From: Eutreptiella sp. 'Long Island Sound 2002'
Lineage: Eukaryota > Euglenozoa > Euglenophyceae > Eutreptiales > Eutreptiaceae
Length of the DNA stretch: 64,000 nucleotides
Direction: 5' to 3'
Assembly: GCA_964036045.1 (NCBI GenBank)
Contig: OZ038389.1
Coordinates: 66,475,453 to 66,539,452 of the forward strand
Both the position numbers and the translations under genes were made by a program. Every line of letters starts with the position of its first letter. Position 1 is the first letter of the stretch. Under the pieces are notes generated by a model. It did not search any database. It was not told the origin of the DNA and saw nothing but the letters and a program-made list of their open reading frames with translations. Positions 1 through 10,217 of this stretch are shown one piece after another.

Positions 1-1916
1 CAAAACCCCAGATACGCCCGTAGCTCAGAGACCGTCTTGGGCTTTTCCCAGTGCTCAATCGCAGCCACCTTGCCAGGTATGGGCTTTCGCTGCCCGTTCC
101 CGACTACGTGGCCAGCGAAGACCACCTCGCTTACCGCAATGGTGGCCTTGTCACTGCTGCCCGTGAGTTTGTGCCGAACCAGAAGGTCCAGCACTCGAGT
201 GACGTCCCTCTCATCTGCCTCCAGGAGCTCCTCGTAGCTCATGCTGGGGTCCCCGGACGCGATGATCACGTCGTCCACGAAGGGGTCCGCACAGTCACGC
301 ACCGGCTCAAGCAGGCTCTCCAGCATCTGCTGAAAAGCCGCATTGCCGTTGGTAACGCCCATGGGCATCACCTTCCACTGGAGAGGTCCAAGTGGGGTGC
401 TCATGGCTGTGCAGGCACAGGACTCCTCGGCGAGAGGCATCTGATGATAACAATGTTTCAGGTCAATCACCGTGAAGATCCTCCGCCGGTGTTGTTTTTG
501 CAGCATGTCCTCAATGAGGGGCAGCGTATAGCTGTCATGCTGCGTTTGGGCGTTCAGGCCGCGGTAGTCGACCACGAGCCGCCATTCACCGACCACCTTC
601 TTGGGGACGACGAAGCACGGAGAGGCCCATTCGGAGTGGCACGCCTCGAGCCAGCCTCTCTCGATGAAGTCACGGAGGATCTTCTCCATGGCCTCCTTCC
701 TCTCGCCCCTCAGGGCAAACTCCCGGTGTAGATACACACGGGGGTCCTGCTTCAGTGGTATCTTGGCCTCGCCATACGGTCCACGCACCGGTGGGGGAAA
801 CACAGGCTTTCCGCTGAAGAAGGTGTCCCCATACTTCTGCTTCAGCCCGGCCCTTAATGCCTGGATCTTGGGGCAATCATCGGACTCCGCCTTGGCTTTT
901 CCTGGCACCTGGACCACTGAGCTTACTTGAGGGGTAGCGACCCCGCTCGGCTTCGGCTCAGGTGGTCTTCCCAGGTGGCCCAAAGGGCCATCTCTGGTCT
1001 TGCCTCGGAACAGATCGCCGTAGGTGGGTGGGTTACCCCCGATTGGCTCGTCCTGGCTGGACATATGATCCAGCACCCTCTGCACGAAGGTATTCCCATC
1101 ATAGGAACCGGAGACGATCGAGTCCACTTCCCACCAGGCTTTGTCCTGGCCTTTGCCCTCACGCTGGGCTCCCCAGTCGTGAAAGGGCTGATCCATATAC
1201 CCCTGAACCATATCCAACTCCTCTTCTGTGAGGGGGTCTTCTGATTCTCCGATGTCAACAGGGGGAACCGCAAAGCATTGCCTCCATGGCTCCGCTATGA
1301 TGCGGTTGACACACACGAAATCCGTGGCGTCGGCCTGATCAAGGCCCCCATCCACATAGTGGAATTCCGTTGGCCATCTCCGGGGTGGCATGGGCTGTCC
1401 CTTAGCGTCCTGATAGACACTCTCTCCAGCCGGTAGGACGACCTTGTTTAAGGTCATGTTGGTCAATGAGACTACCCAATGTCGGGTACTTTCCTCCTCG
1501 GTGCATCCCGTAGGAACAACCAGCACTGCCTTGGAGCGGTCCTTGCGTATCTTCGCTACCGCCCTTGGAATGTCCCAACGGGGGCAATGGATCCACATCA
1601 AGCCCTGATGCGGACCCCAGTGCTTCTTCCACGCGGAGTCCTGTGCGCTCCAGTTCTTCTCACAAACCCGAAGATGGGCGGAGGTTCCTGAAGAGAACGC
1701 ATCCAGGGCCAGATCCGAAGCTCCCAGGTCTGCGACCACTCGGCTCGCCACTTCCGGCCTTACGCCGTACTCCTGGTTTGCTGGCCCAGTTGGCTCAGTG
1801 TCCAGCGCGGCCACTTCGAGCTGATTGCGTTCCGGGTGTATCCATTGGCATTCCACATGGTGCTCAGGTGACGAAAGCCACGAGAGCTGGTCGTCCTGAT
1901 ACAGGGTCATGGAGGC
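1..1916 (-). pseudogene. Element A pol: methyltransferase-like remnant plus reverse transcriptase (partial)
   Basis: This frame is open from 1916 to the window edge and is the same frame as the protease above it, separated by one TAG (1917-1919). RT hallmarks visible on the minus strand are VDYRGLN, DLKHCYHQMPL, WKVMPMGVTN, and PFVDDVIIAS as the catalytic box (Phe replacing the usual Tyr in YxDD). GQRKPIPGKVAAIEHW follows, as in Ty3/gypsy RTs. Before RT (about 1440-1700) is a segment like element B's NPPF-type domain (DAF..., then KAVLVVP), but its NPPF-like signature is degraded to HCPRW. RNase H and integrase are beyond the window. The ORF is partial, and fused by readthrough or broken by mutation at the TAG. 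Confidence 0.85.
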
Positions 1917-2540
1917 CTAGGCCGGGAGGACGCCGGAGTCCGTCTTCATCGTGAAGTCGTACCCAACGATCATGTCCCAGTCCATCTCGGCCTCGTAGAA
2001 GCGACCTTGCAGGAGGATTTCCTTGCCGAGGTCTGGGCGGCTCAGCTCACGATGGTTCACGAACTGCAGCCCGATGGCCGCTTCCTTCGTGCCTCCCACC
2101 ATGTACTGGCCGTTCGCCACCTTCAGCCTGACAGGTTTCCGACTGTCGGTCAAACACTCTGGCGGAAGTAGGCCAGCCTTGACCAAGCTGACCTGAGCTC
2201 CCGTGTCGACCAACACGTCGAAGACCTTCTCCACTTCCCCGCATAAGGCACGGACCTTAAGATGCAACTGCCGCTCACGCCCCACTCGGCGCACGGCGTG
2301 CAAGCTCAGGATCTCCGGCCGTTCCAGAAGCTCAACAAGCGACTGGTGCAGGTCGTGGACAATGGGCTCAGGCTGCCCATCTGCAGCATCCAGCTGCGGT
2401 CCGGGTGATCCTCCGATACTCTCGGATAGATCTTGAAGTACATCAAACACATTCTTGGTCGCGAAAGATGGACGGGTGCAAGGGTTCGTGCCTTCACTTC
2501 CCCTCACCCCGCCACCGCGACTGCGGCAATCCCTTTGTGC
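1917..2540 (-). pseudogene. Element A retroviral-type aspartic protease
   Basis: The frame is open from 2540 (after TAA 2541-2543) to TAG 1917-1919. It shows a canonical retropepsin active site, VLVDTGAQVSLV, followed downstream by the usual second motif region MIVGYDF. Retropepsins of LTR elements dimerise and cut Gag-Pol in the particle. The frame differs from the gag frame ending at TAG 2630-2632, so gag and pol would have to be joined by frameshifting, or an indel has occurred. After the TAG the same frame continues into the RT region. No Met is needed at the start because pol is normally made as a fusion. Confidence 0.75.
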
Positions 2541-2629
2541 TTACCGACTCCCGATTGGGATGGTGTGGCGCTTCCCACGACACCATCCTGCGACCGCCCT
2601 AGCTGGGGCCCTTGGCTGCAGGGGCTCCG
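2541..2629 (-). other. Element A gag-pol junction
   Basis: Minus-strand gag ends with TAG CGG at 2632-2627. The pol frame opens after a TAA at 2541-2543. The gag frame, if read through its TAG, stays open to about 2505, so the frames overlap by roughly 35 nt. No classical slippery heptamer stood out. Because this copy is decayed, the original recoding signal cannot be fixed from it. Confidence 0.4.
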
Positions 2630-2864
2630 CTAGGGGGCGTCGGTTGTGGTGGAAGTAGGGGTATTTTCCTCCGCGTCAACCTCGTTGACACCCTTCTTCC
2701 GCCTATTCCTAGGCTTCTTGTCCTTGTCCTTGTTCTGGTCGTTCTGGTTGTTCTCCTTGTTCTTGTTGTCCGACCTGGGGACCCAGCCCCTCTTGATCTC
2801 CTGGATCTCCTTGGCCAACTCGGTCCCCTGCGACATCAGCTTGGAGAGCTCGTCCTTGTCCACC
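2630..2864 (-). pseudogene. Element A gag C-terminal tail, separated from the rest by element B
   Basis: This segment encodes a charged tail (VDKDELSKLMSQ..., then an Asn/Lys/Asp-rich stretch ending TTTDAP, stop TAG). It continues the gag reading frame that is cut at 13618: with one CCACC copy and element B removed, GAG GTG runs straight into GAC AAG in frame. The apparent ORF starting at 3028 is a chimera between the 3' LTR of element B and this tail and should not be annotated as one protein. Confidence 0.85.
2860..2864. repeat. Target-site duplication of element B, left copy (CCACC)
   Basis: CCACC directly abuts the TG that begins the left LTR. The same five bases follow the CA that ends the right LTR at 13623-13627. 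A 5-bp duplication is usual for Ty3/gypsy integrases. Confidence 0.93.
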
Positions 2865-3396
2865 TGAAAGTGCTGCCCTGGGTCGTTGTGGGTGCCGGAG
2901 GGCTCGGGGCCGGCAAGACCAGTGGGGCAGGCACGCGAGGAGTCTCCCTGGATGTTGTTATTGGGGGTAGAACCGGATACTCGGACACCAACAGAGGCGA
3001 GAGCAGCGACAACAGAAGCAAGGTCCATGCTGATTGTTATCCGGCAGAAAATCCCAGTCTATGAAGAAAATTGAGGGGAATTATTCTAAATACATCTGAG
3101 TGTCCAAAACTGTCTGAAAAGATTTAAATAATCCAATTATGTAAAAATGTTTGGCCGATCTGGCCCGCGAGCGCGCGTCAGCGGCAAATGGCGATTCCAG
3201 CTAAAATAGCGGAACGCGGCGGATTTACGGGAAATGGACCGCGGAATCAAATCCGGCATATCAGAAATATATAGGAAATATCCTGTGACTGAGCTGCGAG
3301 GCGGCAATTCCGCCGAAGCAAAGAAAATGACCAAAATGTAGCCAATCTGGGCAGAATGTCTGAAAATCTGAGCAGATGGGGCTAGCCGCACTTACA
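2865..3396 (-). repeat. 3' LTR of element B
   Basis: 532 bp, identical by eye to 13091-13622. On the minus strand it starts TGTAAG and ends CTTTCA, with a TATA-like CTATATATTT at 3265-3274. It also carries the copy of the gag start codon (ATG at 3026-3028) that creates a spurious chimeric ORF with element A sequence. Confidence 0.95.
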
Positions 3397-3410
3397 CTCC
3401 CCCTCCAAAA
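3397..3410 (-). promoter_or_regulatory. Polypurine tract of element B
   Basis: The minus strand reads TTTTGGAGGGGGAG immediately before the 3' LTR's TGTAAG. This is the expected site of plus-strand priming during reverse transcription. Confidence 0.85.
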
Positions 3411-5042
3411 ACACACTGGGGTGTGTCGCTACGTCAACGAAGAACGTAGTGCGGGTAAGTCCCAGAAAAACATAGAAATGTAGCCTCGATGGGGCGAAAT
3501 CTGCTTGATCTGACCTGATTTGGGCTAAATTGGCACTGAATCAGGCTGGATGAACCTGAAATGAGACAGAATGAGAAGTGACGAACAGTCCTCCGTGCAG
3601 TAAAACATTAGGTCAAGGGCTAAAAAGCATGTAAACGTATCGAGAATCGATACCAAACCATGCATTGGTTCAGAATGAGGTAGATTATTGGTGGATTGAG
3701 TGGGGGGATCAAGAATTGGAGTGACATCTCAGCGCTCTGGCACAGTTTCGCTGTCGCGGGCACGCTACGGTATCCTCGCCGAACTCTACATCGTGTTATT
3801 CCCGCTTTTCTTGTTCTGAAAAGTGCAGCATGTGCGTCAGATTTGGCGCATCTGGTGGATGATCACAAGATTCAGCATTCATTTGGAGCAAAGATGAAGG
3901 AGATTAAACAGTCACAGAGCGGTAAAACAATTACAAATGTAGTCTACAGACCCTAAGTGCACCACTGAAGGTAGAGATGTTTTTCTGCGCACTTAGATCT
4001 AAACAGATCCTTGAGGTATGAGAGGAGATGACAAGGAAATCAATCTAAATTGTCCTAATGTCAGCAATTTCCCTAAGATGAAGGTGAAATGAAGCGGAAT
4101 GTGTACAACTAAAACTACCAACACCTTCGTTTAGACTAAAGTTAGTATATATTGTCTTTTATTCAGCTCAATTGTGCTTTCCGGCACGTTGGTTCGCGAG
4201 CATCAAACAGATTCTATCAAAATGTTGATCATGTGATGATGCATCATGATGGGACATGCTGGCCCTGGATCCTTGGCATGTAACGCGCCGAAGGTTCACT
4301 GAAGGCGCTTTACTGACAGTATATAACTGACAGACACCGAATTTACAGTGGCGGTGGTGTCAATCGACTTGGACCAGGCCAATCTTTCGATGGAGTCCCA
4401 CAAGACACTTGAATTCACCATTTTCGACAGTTTCAGGGCGGATTGAGCTCACAATGGCGTGTGCCAAAAATACAACGAAGCTTACGGACTTCAGAGATTG
4501 CTGTTAGAAGTCCCTAGAGCTCCTATCTGAAGGTTGTCTGAACAATTGACGTCTGGGTTTCGTACAACAGTGGCAGAATGATGGACAAACCTGAGAAATT
4601 CAAGGTAAATTTGAGGATCCTGGATCTGAATCTGGACTTTGGCGGTAGCATCACAGCAAATGAAGGTACGATCTGAGTTCCTGGCGTTGCATCTGGTGCA
4701 GCCAGTACTACAGGGGATACCTGTAGGGGTGAATGTCGCTGGCCAGCGTTTTGATTATGTACATTTGCTTCCATCTGCACGAGTAGCCAAATTCCAAAAA
4801 TGCACAGACCAACAGAGACAAGATTACCCCGAATCTGCCTGAATTAAGCCTGAGTTTGGTTGTTTCTGTACACGGCAGCACACTCCGTCAGCGTATCTAC
4901 GCCTTGTCTGCCGAACGGAGACCAAAGAAAAGTTGATTGACGTCAAATTATCAAACATTCGCAGTTCTCCACATCATGACATAAACAGAAAGAATGAACA
5001 GTGGATTGAGCAGAATGTGGTAGGATGGCTTCCTTAATTCGG
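3411..5042 (-). other. Long noncoding 3' region of element B
   Basis: About 1.6 kb lies between the pol stop and the polypurine tract. Only short ORFs (under 90 codons) occur and none looks like a known protein. Base composition is close to the rest of element B. It might hold packaging, RNA-export or regulatory sequence, or be captured DNA. Nothing in it is recognisable. Confidence 0.6.
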
Positions 5043-6155
5043 CTAAGCACGAATGCATGTGACCACCAACCTGTCTGGCCTGGCCCTCGTACGGCTTGGG
5101 CGCTGCAGATCAGCGGCCGAACTTGAAGCTTGGTCCTCATTTGGCTCCTGGGCTGGCCTGACCGCAGGAGGGGGGATCGACGGATCAGCCCTGGAATGTG
5201 GCTGCTGAGGGCCGTAAAAGGCTGGATCTCGATTCACCACAGGTCGTTTTCCGTCGCTCTCCACTTGTCTGTCTGGTTTCGACAAACAATCTGTCAGGAG
5301 TACGCCAATTTCGGGGTGCTTCTTCAGGAAGTCGATGAACCCCTTGGTGTATCCATGGACAAAAGATTGGGCTGGTTCCCAGTTGTTGTGACTGGAATCA
5401 AAGCCCCTCCACTCACACAGAAATTCCCATTCGCCCTTGGCGTCACGTCTTGCTTCAACAATCCTCTTGAGTTCGTACTTTCCCCCTTCGATGACCCGAT
5501 CGGACAAGTGTTTTGCAGTCCAAAAAAGGGGTTTAACTCGATTTTTGGGGGAGGGGATCTCTCTCTTGAGGCGATCGCCCGAAACGTCAATTTCCCTGCT
5601 GACATCCACACGAATCCTCCACCTGTTCTCACCAAGACGCGCTGTAACAGCAAATGGCCCCTCCCACAAGGGAAGAAGCTTGTCATCTCCGTCCAGGGTG
5701 GTTTCGGATTTTCGAAGCCAAACTCGATCATCGACTTCAAAATTGTGGGGGTTTTTTCGACCTTGATTTTGAACCCAAAGCCAGTCAGCTTGATGCTTCT
5801 CGATTAATTTCGACACAGATTTATCTGCTCGTTGGACTTCGTCCAAAAACAGCGAAGCATCCTTACAGGGGCGAGGATTATTCAACGGCATGTTCCACCA
5901 ACACTTCTTTCGTCCAAAGACAATTTCATTTGGAGAAAGGCCATGATACAAAGGCGTGTTGTGGTAACGGCGAAGCAATGCAAAGAGAACTTCCATCCAA
6001 TGGAAATCCTTTTCACTCGCGAGCTCCTTACGAAGCATATTTATTATTGAGCGGCCGGCTCTTTCGCCCGGCAGCGCTCGATGCGAGTGGATTTCACATC
6101 GGAGGTGGTGGATTCCAAGGCGAGCACATAATTCTCTCCACCATTCGGAGGTGTA
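5043..6155 (-). pseudogene. Element B pol, distal part: integrase catalytic end, GPY/F-like module and chromodomain
   Basis: It lies in the same frame as 6156-10217, separated only by TAG 6156-6158. The interrupted site reads TDSGK-stop-YTSEWW; the stop sits where integrases normally have a conserved Gln. Downstream come ALPGERAG with the third acidic residue (34 residues after the second Asp), then PLWEGPFAVTARLG (GPY/F-like module). A chromodomain follows at about 5360-5480 (YELKRIVEAR ... EWRGFDSSHNNWEPA). Chromodomains steer chromovirus integration to marked chromatin. The tail is Arg/Pro-rich and ends at TAG 5043-5045. Whether the upstream TAG is read through or is a single CAG-to-TAG mutation cannot be decided here. 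Confidence 0.9.
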
Positions 6156-9100
6156 CTATTTGCCTGAATCCGTCACCACCTCGGATGGGACGTCCCAACC
6201 TCCCATCCAGGTCTGCGCGCACCACTTGGCGGCAGCCTTGCCAGTCATCGACTCAATGTTGCAAGGCAACACTTGAATGTAGCCGGAATGACGGCACTGA
6301 ATGAGGAGCACACCATTGACTTTTTTGTTAGTCCAATGGCACTCTTCGTCATCGAGTTCACCGAGATAGAAGAAATCACTTGTGACTCTGTTAAAGAGGC
6401 GCTCCGGAATAGGATGAGGCCTCAGATGGCCGTGCTTCTTCGCGCTGGGAGGCGTCGAGACAGCACATTGGGCACATCCGGCGGCTACTTTCATGCAGTG
6501 AGTATATAGCCGTGAGCCAAACAACCTATGTTTAATCATCGACCACAGTCGACGGCCATGTGCGTGGGGGGACTCCCATTTATGCCACCAGTTTAACACT
6601 CGAGGGGCTAGGGCGTCTGGCACACACAATTTACCCTCCATCCACAGCTTCCCCCAATCCAACGAGTACTCAGCAAAAATCCCATCCTTGTGAGCATCTT
6701 TGGATTTGAGATTTCCAAAGACCTCTTTAAACATGGGATCCTGCAGGTAATCGGACGTCCAGTCACGGATGATCAGGGAATCCTTCGGCAGGGGTGGAGT
6801 TTTGGCCGGATCTCGACGCTTAATGCCTTGGATCAACCGAAATCGACTTACTCGTCGGGTGTAGTCAAACCGTTTCACACTCCCTGAAGAGGGATCGGTG
6901 ACTTTTTCCACGACTTTCAGTGTCTTGGTGCAGATCTCATGAGCATGCGCCGGATCTGTGATGGCCGTGATGTCGTGACACGGCAATGCGTGCTGTTTAA
7001 CAGCGCACTGCATGCATGCACGTCGAATGAGTTTCTTTTCTTCCTGATCCCATTCGATGATGACATGGCGGTCCTGCTCCGTACCATGGATGTTGGTACT
7101 TTGCAGCCCCTCTGAGGCGGGGTAAGCCCATCGGCTCAGAGCATCCGCTACCGTGTTATGTTTACCAGGCAAATACGACACATGTAGGTCAAACAGACTG
7201 AGAAATTCGTGCCATCTGGCCCGTCGACCAGCTGGGCTCGCGACAGTATCAATGTGTTCGGTGGCCCAATACTCCAGAGATCGATGATCCGTCAGGACCT
7301 CGACTCGATTGGTGCCAACCCACGATTGGTACTTTTTTAGAGCGCAAATTATGGCATACGTTTCTTGCTCACGCGGCGACCATTGCATTTGGCGTGGGGC
7401 TAGCTTCCGAGACCAAAATGCAAGAGGGTAATGATCGCCGGTGACTTCATCAACCTGTTCAAGGACAGCTCCGATCGCGTACCTAGAAGCGTCGGTTCTA
7501 ATGTAGAAGGGTCGGTCAAATTGGGGCACATGCAACGTGGCGACTTCACAGAGGGCTGCCTTCAAGTGATGGAAGGCCTCCTCGCACTCGTCAGTCCACT
7601 TGACACGAACCTTTGAACCTGCCTTGCCCGCATCTCTCCCTACCTTCAATAATTCAGTGAGGGGGGCAGCAAATTTGGCATAATTCGGCACAAAAGTGTG
7701 GTAAAAATTGCAACAACCCAGGAATCCTCTCAACTCCGTGATCGTCTCAGGGCGCTTCCACTTCTGAATAGCGACGAGCTTCCCTGGACTGGGTCGTCGG
7801 GTGCCATTCTCTAGGAGAGAACCACAAAATTCGACTGATTTTAAAAATAATTTTCCCTTCTTTGGCCCACAAATCAGCTGATTGGCGTCAAGAATGTCCA
7901 AAACTTGGTTCAGCTGTTTCTCATGTAGGGCCACCAGCTCGGCTTCAGTCAGTCCCTCCCCCTCCGTCGCGATGATTATGTCATCTATGTACACACTCAC
8001 GAAGGCACGAAGCTCAGGATGCGTTGTGAACAGCACATCCTCCATCATTCTTTGAAAAAATGAGGGGGCGTTCTTCAGCCCCATGGGCATGACAGTCCAT
8101 TGGACTGGGCCACATGGCGTGCACATACAGGTGAGAGGTCGGCTGTCCTTCCTCAACGGCATTTGGTGAAAGCCGTGACGGAGATCCAGCACAGAAAACA
8201 AACGACCTCTCGCCCTCTTGGCGATTTCCTCCTCAATGAGGGGCAGGGGGTGTGAATCCGCCTTTGTTTCGGCGTTGAGATTGCGAAAATCAACAACCAT
8301 TCGCCAACCATCAATGGTGTTCTGGTCTGCAGGCGGTGGCTTCGGGACTGTGAAGGGTGAACAGCACCATTCGCTGGTCATACAACCCTCAAGCCAACCA
8401 AATTCCCTGAGATTTCTCTCGATGATTTTTCTGAGGATCTCATGTTTATGTCCATGATTTTCATAAGGGCGCTGTTTCTTCGCCTTGTAACCTTCACTAA
8501 GCTCGATGAAGGCTTCACCGAACTGTCCACGGACAGGGGGGTCTTTGGTCAACTTTCCTGAAAGGGTTGTGTCCTTCCGTTCCTCAAAAATCTTTTCTCT
8601 TGACTTGGAACACAATTCAGTGTCCACCTGATCGCCAGGAATTACTGTTGAAAAAACTTTGGCGACTTCTTCGGCTTTGGCAGGAAGAATCCTCTTACGG
8701 ATGTCCCTAAACAGGTCCGTATCAACTGCCTCTTGAAGATAGGTGGGTCTTGTGTCGAAATCCCAGAGATTCTCTTCGTGATCCAGCTCCTCGAAAGGAT
8801 CCATGAAAGCTTCCACAGGGGGTTTTTCATAAAAAACTCTGAATTTGCGGCGCGATTGGAGATTTTTCCTCGCCCGTGCACTGAAGATTCTTTTCGATGT
8901 CGACCGTATTGGGGAAGAGGGAGCCGAGGCGGATCCATTGGACGTTGAATCACCTTGGGTATCTGACGGACAAAAATCAGAAAAAATAGATTCATCATCA
9001 GTACCACGCTCAACCTCAGATTCTGACCCAACACAAGAATCAGTACCAGAATCAGCAGAATTAGAGTCAGAAAGCTTTCCATCCACCAGGATTGCAAGCG

Positions 9101-10217
9101 AACTCCAGGACCGCTGTGGCAGGGGACCTGTGTCGTCCCTGGCATACAGCTTAATCTTCCTGGGAAGTTCGATGTAATCTACACAAATGTCCTGTAATTC
9201 CTGAAACCAAGGCTTGTCGTCCCACAAGGGCACAACTAAAATTGCCTGGGTTTTATCTTGCTTGATTTTGTGGATGACCTGCTGGATTAAGTGAAACGGA
9301 GGATTAATCCACAACTTCTTGTCCCATTTGTGGGTCCAAGCGTCGCTAAAGTGCTTGTCAAAGCGCTTGTTCTCACGGTTAGCAAAGGCATCATACTGTG
9401 GCCAAAAGGAATGATGTTCATGAAAGTATTCACAAATTGCATCGCGCCATTTGTCGACAACTCTGTAGGATGAAGAGTGCCAGCGCGTAGGGCGTCGTGG
9501 CTGGGAGTCTCTACGAAGACATTCTAACTCTTGGGAGTAATCGGCACTCCCATTCACCTCTGCAATGGTGACATCTTCACCAATTTTTGGTGTCACCTTT
9601 TGCTTCAAAAATTCTTCTGCACTTTTAAACCCTGCGTGCAAAAAACGAAATTCAGGACGCTCCAAGGGACCTGACTCCAGCAAAAAACAACGACGATGAC
9701 CTACGGGCGCTACCCTGTTCTTGCGAAGCCAAGGATGGCCCAAGTAAAGGTCATACTTTATGTCGGCACGATAGAAGTAGTCATCCTTAAGGACAACTTC
9801 TTCCACATTTTGCTCTTCCCAAAGGTCTTGAGCGACCAAATGAGTTGATATATAACAACCGCGTTGCCCACCTGCGAGAGAATGTCCAGAAACTCCCTCG
9901 AGGGTAACAGGATGAGGCGATACAAACACGCAGTCGTCGGGTAAGAATGAATTGGATTGGAGATTTACCTCTGATCCATTGTCACACAAACAGGTGGCGA
10001 GGTGGAAGTTTCCCTTGCAATCAGAGACCCACAGCTTTGTGACAAACTGACGAGCCCTGTGCTTGGACTGTACACCAACCTCGTCCACTACAACAGAAGG
10101 ATCCGCTGCCGGATCCAGGGGAGAGGAGACAAGCGACCCTACATCGAGTAATGGTCGATCTGGAATTTGGGGATCATGCCTGAAATCGCCTGGGGAGGGG
10201 CGATTTTCGTGGCTCCC
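6156..10217 (-). CDS. Element B pol: protease, NPPF-type domain, RT, RNase H, N-terminal integrase
   Basis: This frame directly follows gag in phase, separated by TAG 10218-10220; the first Met is at 10088. In order: protease with CLCDNGSEVNL (about 9970-9985), where Asn replaces the usual Thr/Ser after the catalytic Asp; a domain with YDAFA (about 9390) and WINPPF (about 9300) followed by AILVVPLW; RT with VVDFRNLN, DLRHGFHQMPL, MPMGLKNAP and VYIDDIIIA (about 7975-7995). RNase H follows with RTDASRYAIGA (about 7490) and TDHRSLEYW. The integrase zinc finger (H...H...CAQC, about 6460-6580) and the first catalytic Asp in TSDFF complete it. It ends at TAG 6156-6158 in the integrase core. Clearly a Ty3/gypsy pol; the protease motif and the extra domain are unusual. 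Confidence 0.95.
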   Translation of the reverse strand, partial: GSHENRPSPGDFRHDPQIPDRPLLDVGSLVSSPLDPAADPSVVVDEVGVQSKHRARQFVTKLWVSDCKGNFHLATCLCDNGSEVNLQSNSFLPDDCVFVSPHPVTLEGVSGHSLAGGQRGCYISTHLVAQDLWEEQNVEEVVLKDDYFYRADIKYDLYLGHPWLRKNRVAPVGHRRCFLLESGPLERPEFRFLHAGFKSAEEFLKQKVTPKIGEDVTIAEVNGSADYSQELECLRRDSQPRRPTRWHSSSYRVVDKWRDAICEYFHEHHSFWPQYDAFANRENKRFDKHFSDAWTHKWDKKLWINPPFHLIQQVIHKIKQDKTQAILVVPLWDDKPWFQELQDICVDYIELPRKIKLYARDDTGPLPQRSWSSLAILVDGKLSDSNSADSGTDSCVGSESEVERGTDDESIFSDFCPSDTQGDSTSNGSASAPSSPIRSTSKRIFSARARKNLQSRRKFRVFYEKPPVEAFMDPFEELDHEENLWDFDTRPTYLQEAVDTDLFRDIRKRILPAKAEEVAKVFSTVIPGDQVDTELCSKSREKIFEERKDTTLSGKLTKDPPVRGQFGEAFIELSEGYKAKKQRPYENHGHKHEILRKIIERNLREFGWLEGCMTSEWCCSPFTVPKPPPADQNTIDGWRMVVDFRNLNAETKADSHPLPLIEEEIAKRARGRLFSVLDLRHGFHQMPLRKDSRPLTCMCTPCGPVQWTVMPMGLKNAPSFFQRMMEDVLFTTHPELRAFVSVYIDDIIIATEGEGLTEAELVALHEKQLNQVLDILDANQLICGPKKGKLFLKSVEFCGSLLENGTRRPSPGKLVAIQKWKRPETITELRGFLGCCNFYHTFVPNYAKFAAPLTELLKVGRDAGKAGSKVRVKWTDECEEAFHHLKAALCEVATLHVPQFDRPFYIRTDASRYAIGAVLEQVDEVTGDHYPLAFWSRKLAPRQMQWSPREQETYAIICALKKYQSWVGTNRVEVLTDHRSLEYWATEHIDTVASPAGRRARWHEFLSLFDLHVSYLPGKHNTVADALSRWAYPASEGLQSTNIHGTEQDRHVIIEWDQEEKKLIRRACMQCAVKQHALPCHDITAITDPAHAHEICTKTLKVVEKVTDPSSGSVKRFDYTRRVSRFRLIQGIKRRDPAKTPPLPKDSLIIRDWTSDYLQDPMFKEVFGNLKSKDAHKDGIFAEYSLDWGKLWMEGKLCVPDALAPRVLNWWHKWESPHAHGRRLWSMIKHRLFGSRLYTHCMKVAAGCAQCAVSTPPSAKKHGHLRPHPIPERLFNRVTSDFFYLGELDDEECHWTNKKVNGVLLIQCRHSGYIQVLPCNIESMTGKAAAKWCAQTWMGGWDVPSEVVTDSGK

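Noticed and set aside
51-731. Plus-strand ORF of 226 codons
   Set aside because: Antisense of the element A reverse transcriptase, whose motifs are clear on the minus strand.
2630-3028. A 132-codon ORF starting MDLASVVAALASVG
   Set aside because: It is a chimera: the first part is the gag start copied in the 3' LTR of element B, the second part the displaced gag tail of element A.
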